Numbered from the stretch's first letter, positions 35,243 to 43,699 are shown. The stretch: DNA of 64,000 nt from Planctomycetota bacterium (GCA_022071975.1 JAJVIO010000008.1:1-64000); one strand, 5' to 3'. Made by a program: numbers and translations. Notes: generated by a model from the letters alone, not told the origin.

Positions 35243-35267
35243 GCGCGGATCACGGAAGGAGATGAAC

Positions 35268-36596
35268 ATGCGTAACTTCATCCTGGCTACCACCGCCACC
35301 CTGCTGTTCGCGGGCGTGCTTTCCGCGGCCGCGGGCGGCGTGATCCAGACCAAGGACGGCAAGGCCAGCGAAGCCTATGACATCCAGGCCGAGTGTGTTT
35401 CCGGCATCATCTGGGACCAGGAGCGCAACCGGCCGGGGAAGACTGTGAAGCTCTGGGAACTGGAAAGCCTGCGCTACAAGGGCCAGGCCATGGACGAGTA
35501 CAACGGCCTCGCGCGCAAGCTGGCGGGCGGGCTGTCGGCGCGCCTGATCCAGGACGCGCAGTCCACCCTGAAGATGGAGCCGCCGTCCGGCTTCGACAAG
35601 GACGCCTGGCGCCGCAACGTGCAGCTTTCGTGCAAGTACTACGCGGCCATGGGCCGCTACCTTCAGGGCGACTGGAGCGGCGCGCAATCCGAACTCGAGG
35701 CCTACATCAAGGAGTGCGAGCAGGCCGACAACCTGCAGACCGCCAACGTGGTGCCTCGCGTGAGCTTCAGCTCAAAGGTCTCAGGCAAGCCGGTTGCCAA
35801 TGCCGGTGGCCTGAACCGCTTCTACCTGGACGCTCTGGAGGCCCTGGGCATTGCGTACCTGAACCAGGGCGATGCCAAAGCCGCCGGGGAAAAGGCCTTC
35901 AAGCCCCTGCAGGAACTGACCGAAAATCTGGCATCCAACTCAGGTGACAAAGAGTACTTCGACTGGGGCATTCGCGCCCTGCGTGCCTCGGCCCGTTACG
36001 CGGAAGACCAGAAGGACTTCAAGGGGGCCCGCGAAGCCTACGACGAGCTGTCGCGCGTGGCCGTCAAGAAGCAGGGCGGCAAACCCTCCCGCACGTCCTA
36101 CGAGGCGCAGCTCAAGGGCGGCTTCATGCAGATCCTTGAGGGCGACACCCGCGCTGCCCAGGCTCGCTTCTACGAGGCGGTGAAGAACTGGGAAGACGGC
36201 CATAAGACCACCCGCACCCAGCCCCCCCGCAACGACTGGATCAACACCGATGTCGCTTACCTCACGGCCGGCAGCTACGTCGGCATGGGACAGGTGAAGG
36301 CGGCCGGCGCCAAGAAGGCGGAAGACTGGTCTGAGGCGCTGCAGAACTTCAGCACTTCGCTGGCGATCTTCAACGCGGACGACGAGATCCGCAGCCTGGC
36401 GCTGCTGGGCGCCGCCAACGCCGCGGCCCAGCTGGCGGAGCTGAACAAGACCGCCCAGGTGACGGCCTCGAATTACGCCAAGCTGGCGGACAAGTACCTG
36501 TCGGAGCTGACCCAGCTGCTGTCGAAGACCAAGGCCGCGAACGACGAGTCGCTGCCGGCGATCCAGAAGATCATCACCAAGTACAAAGGTGACTGA
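35268..36596 (+). CDS. Exported TPR-like protein of unknown function
   Basis: The 442-residue protein has a signal peptide (MRNFILATTATLLFAGVLSAAAG), then a small beta segment (GGVIQTKDGKASEAYDI) followed by helical repeats (YYAAMGRYLQGDWSGAQSELEAYI; GIRALRASARYAEDQKDFKGAREAYDEL). AAGGAG lies seven bases before ATG 35268, so that ATG is preferred to the one two codons earlier. It starts 25 bases after the large helical-repeat gene and is likely cotranscribed with it. Confidence 0.7.
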   Translation: MRNFILATTATLLFAGVLSAAAGGVIQTKDGKASEAYDIQAECVSGIIWDQERNRPGKTVKLWELESLRYKGQAMDEYNGLARKLAGGLSARLIQDAQSTLKMEPPSGFDKDAWRRNVQLSCKYYAAMGRYLQGDWSGAQSELEAYIKECEQADNLQTANVVPRVSFSSKVSGKPVANAGGLNRFYLDALEALGIAYLNQGDAKAAGEKAFKPLQELTENLASNSGDKEYFDWGIRALRASARYAEDQKDFKGAREAYDELSRVAVKKQGGKPSRTSYEAQLKGGFMQILEGDTRAAQARFYEAVKNWEDGHKTTRTQPPRNDWINTDVAYLTAGSYVGMGQVKAAGAKKAEDWSEALQNFSTSLAIFNADDEIRSLALLGAANAAAQLAELNKTAQVTASNYAKLADKYLSELTQLLSKTKAANDESLPAIQKIITKYKGD

Positions 36597-36744
36597 AAGG
36601 TGGCATGAGCAAGTGGCCTGTTTTAAGCATTTTTCTGAACCATTTGCCCAACCCCTCGTTTTGACGTTGTCCAACTAAACCTATCTGGCGGAGGTCCCGA
36701 GCGGCGGGGCTTTCCGACCGAATACAGGGCAGGAGAAGAATCAC

Positions 36745-37491
36745 ATGAACTTGCAGATTTCGAAAAAGGCAGTTGCCGTGATCTTGATGTTCGCGATCGG
36801 TGCGGTCCTCGCGCCGGCGATGTTCGCTCAGGACGAGGCCACCTACTCGCTGGGCGAAAAGATCCTGGGTATTCCGGGTGGCGCACTCGGCATCATCACC
36901 CAGCTGGCGATCATCCTGACGTCGGTGTTCATGTTCGGCTGGATCATCGAGTGCTTCGTGAACGTGCGCCGCGACAAGATCGTGCCGCCCGAAGTGATCG
37001 GTGCCCTGCAGAACTACATCGACGAGGGCGACCTGGAAGGCGCGCTGCAGTACTGTGAGAGCGCCCCGAACTTCCTGACCCGCACGGTCGGCGCCGCGCT
37101 GAACCGCATGCAGTACGGTCCGGACAGCGTCAAGGACGCCGCGATCTCCATGAGCGAAGCCGAGCAGGGCAAGCTCGAGTTCCACATTTCGCCGATCGCG
37201 CTGTGCGCCTCAGTAGGCCCCCTGATGGGTCTGTTCGGCACGGTGACAGGCATGGTTATGGCGTTCGGTCAGATCGAGAACGCCCCGGGCGGCCAGGTGA
37301 ACCCGAAGATGGTGGCCGGCGGTATCGCTCTGGCGCTGCTGTCGACGGTGATCGGCCTGGTCATCGCTATCCCGGGCCTGATCTTCTACTGGTACTTCAA
37401 GAACAAGGTGGCGAACATCGGCACCTCGATCAACCTGGTCGCTGACGACATGGTCGAGACGATCTCCGCGTACGCAGGTCAGCAGCAGTAG
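36745..37491 (+). CDS. exbB: MotA/TolQ/ExbB proton channel family protein
   Basis: ExbB forms the inner-membrane ring that, with ExbD, uses proton flow to drive work in the envelope. The 248-residue protein has an N-terminal signal-like segment ending AMFAQ, then a first membrane helix (about 47-70), a cytoplasmic helical region, and a helix pair containing GPLMGLFGTVTGMVMAF and GGIALALLSTVIGLVIAIPG. That pair is the family hallmark. The extra signal-like N-terminus is seen in several ExbB subfamilies. Four exbD genes follow; no tonB or tolA gene is present. Confidence 0.92.
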   Translation: MNLQISKKAVAVILMFAIGAVLAPAMFAQDEATYSLGEKILGIPGGALGIITQLAIILTSVFMFGWIIECFVNVRRDKIVPPEVIGALQNYIDEGDLEGALQYCESAPNFLTRTVGAALNRMQYGPDSVKDAAISMSEAEQGKLEFHISPIALCASVGPLMGLFGTVTGMVMAFGQIENAPGGQVNPKMVAGGIALALLSTVIGLVIAIPGLIFYWYFKNKVANIGTSINLVADDMVETISAYAGQQQ

Positions 37492-37545
37492 AACCGGGCG
37501 AGGACACGTTCCAGCCCGACGACCCAGAGTAACGGAGAAGGATCC

Positions 37546-38055
37546 ATGGCAAAGAAGCGCAAACCAAAAGAAGAAGCACAGGGCGCTGAAATCGACATGA
37601 CGCCGATGATCGACGTGACCTTCCAGCTGATCATCTTCTTCATGGTGGTGACGCAGATTACCTCGCAGGAGAACGTGGACCTGCGCCTGCCCGACGCGCT
37701 CGCCGCCAACGAAGAAGAAGAAGACGCCAAGAAGCTGTTCACGGTGCACATCGCGCCCGTGAACCAGGGCACGGTGGAAGCCATGCCGGACCAGTTCGGC
37801 TGGTTCTGCTACGGTGAGCCGAATCCGAGAAACCTCGATGAGATGCGCAGCATCCTCGAGAAAGAGGCTTCCATGCAGGACCCCACCCGTGACCTGCCGG
37901 GTCGCGGCCCGGACGGCATCAGCGAAAACATGGTGCTGGTGCGCTGTGACGCGCGCTGCCCGGCCGGCGAGTTCGGTAAGCTCATTGAGTTGATGGTCCA
38001 GGTGCAGATGTACAAGATCAAGATCGCAATCATGAAGGACCAGAAGATCGAGTAG
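37546..38055 (+). CDS. exbD: ExbD/TolR family protein, type A copy 1
   Basis: The 169-residue protein has a short cytoplasmic lysine-rich start and one membrane helix in IDMTPMIDVTFQLIIFFMVV with the proton-carrying Asp. The periplasmic domain follows. It has two features shared only with the gene at 38825: FGWFCYGEPNPR and RCDARCPAGEFGKLIELM, the latter with paired cysteines. It lies 54 bases after exbB and 20 before the next exbD. Confidence 0.92.
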   Translation: MAKKRKPKEEAQGAEIDMTPMIDVTFQLIIFFMVVTQITSQENVDLRLPDALAANEEEEDAKKLFTVHIAPVNQGTVEAMPDQFGWFCYGEPNPRNLDEMRSILEKEASMQDPTRDLPGRGPDGISENMVLVRCDARCPAGEFGKLIELMVQVQMYKIKIAIMKDQKIE

Positions 38056-38075
38056 GCTTCGGTCCGGAGAAACCA

Positions 38076-38693
38076 ATGGCACGTTCCAGGAAAAGGCGCA
38101 AGAACGATGAAAAGGCCTCGCCGGACCTCACGCCGATGATCGACGTGACGTTCCAGCTGCTGATCTTCTTCATCATCTGCACGCGCTTCAAAGTCGAAGA
38201 ACGCAACCACCAGGTGCAGCTGCCCAAGGACGAAGGCCTGCAGAGCCAGCCTTCCGTACCCAAAGAGCAGATCAGCATCTACTGCATGTGGGATCCCGCG
38301 GCCAAGGCCAACAACTACGTTGTGGCCATTGACGCCCGCGGCCGCAAACCGGTCGAGAACAGCTACGCCACCCTGGAGCAGCTGGTGATCTTCCCCGGTG
38401 ATTCCAGCGCGCAGATCCGTGAGAAGAAGATCCTGTACGGCCAGATCTTCGAGAACGTGGTGGCTGCGACCGAGGCGTACATCACCAAGAGCGGCGCCAA
38501 GATCGAGAAGCTGGAGATCTCGTTCGCGGTAAACGCCATGGAAGGCGCCAGCTCCGGCACCGCGCCCTGGATGTTCGTGTCGCTCGCGATCGACGCATCG
38601 GCCCAGATCAACAAGAACCGCGAAGCCAAGGGCCTGGAGCCGCTGACAGTGACCTTCAAGTTCGCGGACGCGCTGGGTGCATTCAAGAAGTAA
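38076..38693 (+). CDS. exbD: ExbD/TolR family protein, type B copy 1
   Basis: The 205-residue protein carries DLTPMIDVTFQLLIFFIICT with the membrane Asp, and a periplasmic domain longer than type A. Its segments ERNHQVQLPKDEG, KIEKLEISFAVNAMEGASSG and VTFKFADALGAFKK are matched closely by the gene at 39342. It completes the first A-B pair and is followed by a terminator. Confidence 0.92.
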   Translation: MARSRKRRKNDEKASPDLTPMIDVTFQLLIFFIICTRFKVEERNHQVQLPKDEGLQSQPSVPKEQISIYCMWDPAAKANNYVVAIDARGRKPVENSYATLEQLVIFPGDSSAQIREKKILYGQIFENVVAATEAYITKSGAKIEKLEISFAVNAMEGASSGTAPWMFVSLAIDASAQINKNREAKGLEPLTVTFKFADALGAFKK

Positions 38694-38718
38694 CGCCGCT
38701 TGTTCAGTGTGCATCTTC

Positions 38719-38749
38719 AAGGGGGCTTGCGCTGCAGGCCCCCTTTGCT
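38719..38749 (+). terminator. Terminator between the two exbD pairs
   Basis: AAGGGGGC (38719-38726) pairs with GCCCCCTT (38738-38745) around an 11-base loop, followed by TGCTTTTG. Confidence 0.65.
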
Positions 38750-38784
38750 TTTGCCCGATCCTTCCCGCCGCAGGCTCGTTTAAT

Positions 38785-38824
38785 CGGGATCTCATCCCGG
38801 GGCGAATCTTCCAGGAGATTCGCC
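38785..38824 (+). promoter_or_regulatory. Two consecutive hairpins, the second overlapping the exbD ribosome site
   Basis: CGGGAT (38785-38790) pairs with ATCCCG (38794-38799). GGCGAATCT (38801-38809) then pairs perfectly with AGATTCGCC (38816-38824), which ends at the base before the ATG at 38825. The AGGAGA ribosome site (38813-38818) is half in the loop and half in the stem. This could limit translation of the second exbD pair. Confidence 0.6.
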
Positions 38825-39322
38825 ATGAGAAGCAAACGCCGCAAACGCGTGGCCGACGAGGCCGCGGCAGACCTCACGCCGATGATCGACGTGACGTTCC
38901 TGCTGATCATCTTCTTCGTCGTCGTTACCCAGATTGCCTCGCAGGACCACGTGGACCTGCGCCTCCCCGACGCCATCACGGCCTGCGAAAATCCTGACAA
39001 CGCCGCAAAACTGTTCACGATCCACCTGGCCCCGCTTGACCGGCGGGCCATGCCGGAGCGTTTCGGCTGGTTCTGCTACGGGGACCCCCGGCCCCGCGAT
39101 AGCGATGAAATGGCGGCCATTCTGCATGCCGAGTCTGCGCTGGTGGACCACAGCCGCGACCTGCCGGGGCGCAACGCGGTCGGAATCAGCGAAAACACCA
39201 TCCTGCTGCGCTGTGATGCGCGCTGCCCTGCCGGCGAGTTCGGCAAGCTGATCGAACTCATGAGCCAGGCACGGCTCTACAAGGTCAAGATCGCGATCAA
39301 CAAGGACCAGCAGGCTGACTGA
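38825..39322 (+). CDS. exbD: ExbD/TolR family protein, type A copy 2
   Basis: The 165-residue protein is the sister of the 37546 gene: DLTPMIDVTFLLIIFFVVVTQ with the membrane Asp, FGWFCYGDPRPR and the same RCDARCPAGEFGKLIELM box. A leucine replaces the glutamine that follows VTF in the other three copies. The start codon is directly preceded by a hairpin that includes the ribosome site, so its expression may be controlled separately from the first pair. Confidence 0.92.
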   Translation: MRSKRRKRVADEAAADLTPMIDVTFLLIIFFVVVTQIASQDHVDLRLPDAITACENPDNAAKLFTIHLAPLDRRAMPERFGWFCYGDPRPRDSDEMAAILHAESALVDHSRDLPGRNAVGISENTILLRCDARCPAGEFGKLIELMSQARLYKVKIAINKDQQAD

Positions 39323-39341
39323 GTCTTACAGGAGATGAACC

Positions 39342-39956
39342 ATGTCGAGGCAGAAAAGAACCCGCAGGAAGGAAGACAAGGCGGCACCCGACCTCACGCC
39401 GATGATCGACGTGACGTTCCAGCTGCTGATCTTCTTCATCATCTGCACGCGCTTCAAAGTCGATGAGCGCAACCACCAGGTCGAGCTGCCGAAAGACCAA
39501 GGCCCGGGGCCGATCGGCGTTCCCAAGGAGTCGCTTACGATCTATTGCACCTGGGACGAAGCAGCTCAAGCCAACGGTTACGTGGTGGCGCTCGGCGCGC
39601 GCGGCCGCAAGCCGGTGGAGGGCAGTTACGCCCGCGTCGATGAGCTGCTGATCTATCCCAGTGACGGCCCCTCTGCCGAACGCGCAAAGAGAGAGCGTTA
39701 TCGGCAGGTGTTCGAGCGGCTGGTGGACGCCATGCAGAGCTACATCGCGCGCAGCGGTGCAAAGATCGAAAAGGTGGAGATTTCGTTCGCGCACGATGCA
39801 ACCGTGGGAGCCGCAAGCGGCACGGTGCCCTGGGTGTTCGTGAGCACGGCCATCGACGCCACCACGCGGCTGAACCAGCAGCGTGAAGAGGCCGGCCAAC
39901 CGGCTCTCGGCATCACGTTCAAATTCGCGGACGCCCTGGGCGCGTACGGAGGGTAG
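39342..39956 (+). CDS. exbD: ExbD/TolR family protein, type B copy 2
   Basis: The 204-residue protein is the sister of the 38076 gene, with DLTPMIDVTFQLLIFFIICT, ERNHQVELPKDQG, KIEKVEISFAHDATVGAASG and ITFKFADALGAYGG. It starts 19 bases after its type A partner. The order A-B-A-B and the similarity pattern show that a two-gene unit was duplicated. Confidence 0.92.
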   Translation: MSRQKRTRRKEDKAAPDLTPMIDVTFQLLIFFIICTRFKVDERNHQVELPKDQGPGPIGVPKESLTIYCTWDEAAQANGYVVALGARGRKPVEGSYARVDELLIYPSDGPSAERAKRERYRQVFERLVDAMQSYIARSGAKIEKVEISFAHDATVGAASGTVPWVFVSTAIDATTRLNQQREEAGQPALGITFKFADALGAYGG

Positions 39957-40044
39957 GCCCAACCCCTTGAATAATCGGGCTTTGCGCGCAGCATATTCGT
40001 TTAATGCCTGTCAGGTTTGGGCCGGCAACGGAACCACAGGGGTG

Positions 40045-40830
40045 ATGATGAAGCTGCGCACGATGGGGTTGTCCGTGGTTGCTCTGGCGATTGCCGTCGG
40101 CTGCTCATACGCGGCCGCGAATTCCTCCGGCAATGAGCCGGCGCCCGTTCAGGCTGACAACACCTCTCAGCCCGCACAACCCGACCAACCCGCGCCTGCC
40201 CCCGTCCAGAAAGATGCCGAGTACGTGGCCTTTGAGGGCGGCTTGCGCGCATACCCTGAAAAGCGCGTGGTCGAGATGGACGCCTGGCTGCTTGGCTCAC
40301 AGACCCGGCCGCTGGAGTACCTGCTGGTATCGCCGGGAGGCAATACTCACGAGAGCCTGTTTGCCACGGCCGCCAGCGGTCTGCACCTCAAGCGCGCGCT
40401 GGAAATCATTCTGCTGCATGAGGGCAAGGTAAAGCGCACCGGCCGCGGTTACCTGGACAAGCCGCTGGGCGATCGGGTGAAGCTGAGCGTGCGTTTCACC
40501 CACGCCAAAACCGGCGAGCAGACGACCGTGCCCGTCGAGAAGTGGCTGTGGGACCACCAGAATAAGGGCCACCCCAAGGAGGTCGGCTTCGTCTTCACCG
40601 GCAGCTTTGAGCAGTACCGGCCGGAGCTGAATCGCTCGTTGTTCGAGGCCGACATGAAGGGCAACCTGATCGGCCTGTGGCGCGATTCGGCTTGCGTGCT
40701 CGACAACGACCGCGACGACGGCTATGTGCCGGACATCTACTCGCCTTACCCGGAGGCAGACGGCATCCCGCAGGCCGTGCGCGGCATTTCACCGCCCGTC
40801 ACCCTGATCTTTGAACCCTGGCCATCCTAG
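40045..40830 (+). CDS. YdjY-domain lipoprotein
   Basis: The 261-residue product has a lipoprotein-type signal (MKLRTMGLSVVALAIAVGC, Cys about residue 20) and a Pro/Ala/Gln-rich linker. A domain then follows with VVEMDAWLLGSQTRPLEYLLVSPGG and HESLFATAASGLHLKRALEI. The HES box and the following helix match YdjY domains, whose function is unknown. ATG 40045 (doubled at 40048) is the only start that fits the signal. It lies 88 bases after the last exbD and 4 before the next gene. Confidence 0.75.
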   Translation: MMKLRTMGLSVVALAIAVGCSYAAANSSGNEPAPVQADNTSQPAQPDQPAPAPVQKDAEYVAFEGGLRAYPEKRVVEMDAWLLGSQTRPLEYLLVSPGGNTHESLFATAASGLHLKRALEIILLHEGKVKRTGRGYLDKPLGDRVKLSVRFTHAKTGEQTTVPVEKWLWDHQNKGHPKEVGFVFTGSFEQYRPELNRSLFEADMKGNLIGLWRDSACVLDNDRDDGYVPDIYSPYPEADGIPQAVRGISPPVTLIFEPWPS

Positions 40831-40834
40831 AGGC

Positions 40835-41923
40835 ATGAACGCGATCACCAGCCGAGCGGAACTGGAGACCCAACTGCGCGCCGAAGCCGCGCGGCTGGTC
40901 GCCCGTCAAGCCGTGCGCGCGGCGTTCAGCGGCCTGGCCGGCGGCGCCGTGGCGCTTGGTCTGGGCGTGCTGTTTCTTGACGCGCTGCCGCGCATGTTGC
41001 TGGCCACGCACGCGGGCTGGCCGTGGCTGCTGCTCACGGCCGTTGCGGGCGCGATTGTCGGCACTGGTTGGGAACTGCGACGCTACCGCGCACCCAGCCT
41101 GCAGGATGCGGCACTGGCCCTTGAGGCCCGGCTTGCCCACGACAGCGGCGCGCTGGCCGCGGCGTTGAAGGTGGGGGAGAACAGCGTGTTTTACGCCCCG
41201 GTTCTGGCGCGCGCTGCAAACGAGCTGCAGCAGGCCCGGCAGGCCCCGGCACCGTTGCTGATCCCGACGCGCAAGCTGGTGCTGGTGCCCGCGCTGGCCT
41301 TGGCGGCCGGCGTGGCGCTGATCGCCGTTGTCAGTATCAAGCCCGCCGACGCACGAGGCTCCAGCGGCGCAGCGCCCGCAGCCAACCAGCAAGGATCGGA
41401 TTGGCCGGGAGTCGATGTCGGGGGCACGCGCGGCGAAGCGGACCGCGCGGCATACCGCAAAGCACTTGGGATGAAAGAAACAGCTGCGCAACTCAACCGG
41501 ACCGCCGCCGTGCTGCGCGATGAAAGTGCAGGCCAGTCAGCCCGTGACTCGGCACTGAAGAACGCAAAGCAGGCACTGAGCGACGCACAAGTCAACGAGG
41601 CCGGCCTGGCGGCCGAGGACATTCCCACAGCCGCCCCTGTTGACGAGACAGAACGCGCTGCACTGGCGGAACGGCTTGAAGCCGCGGCCGGCAAACTGGG
41701 CGCAGCAGCGGCGGAACTTGAGCACGGCGACCGCACTGCAACCGTTGACAGCGGAAAGGCGGGCGAGTTTCAGCCGGGCAAGGCTCGCACCGAGCTGGTG
41801 CCCTTCCCGGTGTTGACGCGGATGCCCGCCGCCGCGTCCGAAGCAATTGCCGCCCAGACGCCCGCACGCAGGGACATGGCGGTGCGTGCCGTGGAGGCGT
41901 TTGAGAGATTGCAGAATCGGTAG
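40835..41923 (+). CDS. Multi-pass membrane protein of unknown function
   Basis: The 362-residue protein has an N-terminal amphipathic segment, then three membrane helices (about 22-44, 54-72 and 145-165). The remaining 190 residues are Ala/Glu/Arg-rich, probably coiled. A similar layout occurs in proteins encoded near BatA/VWA genes of planctomycetes, but I cannot name the family. It begins four bases after the YdjY lipoprotein gene and ends nine before the inositol-phosphate synthase. Confidence 0.65.
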   Translation: MNAITSRAELETQLRAEAARLVARQAVRAAFSGLAGGAVALGLGVLFLDALPRMLLATHAGWPWLLLTAVAGAIVGTGWELRRYRAPSLQDAALALEARLAHDSGALAAALKVGENSVFYAPVLARAANELQQARQAPAPLLIPTRKLVLVPALALAAGVALIAVVSIKPADARGSSGAAPAANQQGSDWPGVDVGGTRGEADRAAYRKALGMKETAAQLNRTAAVLRDESAGQSARDSALKNAKQALSDAQVNEAGLAAEDIPTAAPVDETERAALAERLEAAAGKLGAAAAELEHGDRTATVDSGKAGEFQPGKARTELVPFPVLTRMPAAASEAIAAQTPARRDMAVRAVEAFERLQNR

Positions 41924-41932
41924 AAGGCAACC

Positions 41933-43114
41933 ATGGAACGAATCGGCGTTTACTTCATCGGGGCGCGCGGCAACGTGGCAACCACGGCGACGGTGGGGGC
42001 GACTGCAATCGCGCAAGGGCGCATGCCTGCTACCGGCATGGTCACCGACGGCCCGGAGTTCAAAGGCCTGCCGCTGGTGGGCTTGCAGGACATGGTGTTC
42101 GGCGGCGCCGATGTTTCCAGCACGCCGCTGCACGAGAAAGCCAGCGAGCTTGGTGAAGCGCGCATCCTGCCCGAGAAGCTGGCGCACGAGTTGCGAGCCG
42201 AGCTGGCGGCGCTGGACAAGCAGATCCACACCGTGAAGGGCTTCGCTTTCGGCGCTGTGCCGGAAGGCGGCTACCTGGCCGAGCTCACGCGCATCGAGGA
42301 ACGCCTGGCGCGCTTCCGCAGCGACCACAACCTCGCGCGCGTGGTGGTCGTAAACCTGTGCAGCACCGAGCCGCACTTCGCCGAGACCGCTGACTTCGAC
42401 ACGCCGGAAGCCCTGCTGCAGGCGCTGGTCAAGGCCGGCGGCGGATTCTGCACCGGAACGCTGCTGGGGGCACTTGCGGCCCTGCGCCAGGGCTGCGCCT
42501 ACGTCAACTTCACGCCCAGCCAGGCCAGTGAGTTGCCGGCCTTGCGCAAGATCGCGCGCGAGTCGCGCCTGCCGCACGCAGGCAAAGACGGCAAGACGGG
42601 AGAGACGCTGCTGAAGACCGTACTGGGGCCGATGTTCCTGGCCCGCAACCTGAAGGTCATGAGCTGGGTGGGCAACAACTTCCTGGGCAACAATGACGGC
42701 GCTGTGCTGGATGCGCCCGCCAGCAAAGACAGCAAGCTGCGCCAGAAAGACGCGGCCCTGCGCGAGATGCTGGGCGGCGCGTTCGTGAAGACGGACATCC
42801 AGTACGTGCCCAGCCTCGGCGACTGGAAGACGGCCTGGGACCTGATCCACTTCCAGGGCTTCCTCGGCACGCCGATGACCATGACCTTCACCTGGCAGGG
42901 CTGCGATTCCGCACTGGCCGCGCCCCTGGTGCTCGACCTGGTGCGCCTGACGGACCTGGCCTGGAAGCGCGGCGAAAGCGGCCTGCTGGCCCAGCTCGCG
43001 CCCTTCTTCAAGAACCCGCTCGATGGCCACACCCACGACTTCCACCAGCAGATGGCCGGCCTGTACGCATGGGTAGACACCGTCCGCGCCGAACAGGCTC
43101 GCGAGCGGAAGTAG
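41933..43114 (+). CDS. Myo-inositol-1-phosphate synthase
   Basis: This NAD-dependent enzyme turns glucose 6-phosphate into inositol 1-phosphate (named 1L-myo-inositol 1- or 3-phosphate). The N-terminal nucleotide loop is IGARGNVATTATVG. The family boxes WVGNNFLGNNDGAVL, KTDIQYVPSLGDWKTAWD and FTWQGCDSALAAPLVLDLV are present in order. At 393 residues it is the shorter bacterial form. No inositol phosphatase or phosphatidylinositol synthase is adjacent, so the product's use is not shown here. Confidence 0.9.
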   Translation: MERIGVYFIGARGNVATTATVGATAIAQGRMPATGMVTDGPEFKGLPLVGLQDMVFGGADVSSTPLHEKASELGEARILPEKLAHELRAELAALDKQIHTVKGFAFGAVPEGGYLAELTRIEERLARFRSDHNLARVVVVNLCSTEPHFAETADFDTPEALLQALVKAGGGFCTGTLLGALAALRQGCAYVNFTPSQASELPALRKIARESRLPHAGKDGKTGETLLKTVLGPMFLARNLKVMSWVGNNFLGNNDGAVLDAPASKDSKLRQKDAALREMLGGAFVKTDIQYVPSLGDWKTAWDLIHFQGFLGTPMTMTFTWQGCDSALAAPLVLDLVRLTDLAWKRGESGLLAQLAPFFKNPLDGHTHDFHQQMAGLYAWVDTVRAEQARERK

Positions 43115-43148
43115 TGCAAAGCGCGCAGCGTGTGGTACACTTTTCGCG

Positions 43149-43397
43149 ATGACCAACGCCACCAAGCAGATCCTGGAAGCCTTCCAAGCGCTCACAGATG
43201 AAGAACGTGAGGAAGTGGTATCTGCGCTCATGCAGCAGTGGTGGGGTGTTAAAACCGACGATGAACTGCTCACGCCCGAGTTGAAAGCGGAACTCGACCG
43301 GCGCATTGAGTATCTGGATGCACATCCCGAAGACGGCATTTCGCTGGAAGAAGCGAGCCGCCTCCTCCGCAGTCGATTGCAAGGCCTGCAGGGATGA
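43149..43397 (+). CDS. Addiction-module antitoxin (TIGR02574-like)
   Basis: The 82-residue acidic protein has ILEAFQALTDEEREEVVSAL at the start and LKAELDRRIEYLDAHPEDGISLEEASRLLRSR later, the pattern of the short addiction-module component family paired with ParE-like toxins. It overlaps the toxin by four bases (ATGA). A TACACT hexamer ends seven bases before the ATG with no ribosome site between, so the message may be leaderless. Confidence 0.75.
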   Translation: MTNATKQILEAFQALTDEEREEVVSALMQQWWGVKTDDELLTPELKAELDRRIEYLDAHPEDGISLEEASRLLRSRLQGLQG

Positions 43398-43699
43398 TCT
43401 ACCCGGTCATCATCACCTCGGCGGCATTTGTTGTCGCTGAGGTGATTATGCTCTGGTACGAAAGGGAGCAGCCGGGACTGGGCGCTCCGTTTGAGCAGAC
43501 GTTGATTCAAACGCTCCAACCGTTCGCGGAGTTCCCACACGCTGCTCCGGTCTACTACCGGGATGTGCGGAAGGTGATGATCCGCCCCTACCCTGTGTTC
43601 GCGTTCTACCGCGTGTTGCCTGACATCGTGCAGGTAGTCGCGGTGGCAGACGCGAGGCGGAACCCCAAGCATCTGCGCACTCTGCTGAAGGGGAGGTGA
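43394..43699 (+). CDS. ParE/RelE-family toxin
   Basis: The 101-residue protein has ITSAAFVVAEVIMLWYEREQPGLG at the start, then KVMIRPYPVFAFYRVLPDIVQVVAVADARRNP. The latter is the strand pair and AVxHxRRxP-like end of ParE-type toxins, with Asp-Ala in place of the usual His. It is translationally coupled to the antitoxin. Unlike the 12.2-kb system it is intact. ParE-type toxins usually act on DNA gyrase and RelE-type on ribosome-bound mRNA; the target cannot be told from sequence. Confidence 0.78.
   Translation: MIYPVIITSAAFVVAEVIMLWYEREQPGLGAPFEQTLIQTLQPFAEFPHAAPVYYRDVRKVMIRPYPVFAFYRVLPDIVQVVAVADARRNPKHLRTLLKGR

Noticed and set aside
36661-36687. Promoter before exbB (TTGACG and TATCTG)
   Set aside because: Spacing is 15 bases and the -10 match is weak, so it was left out.
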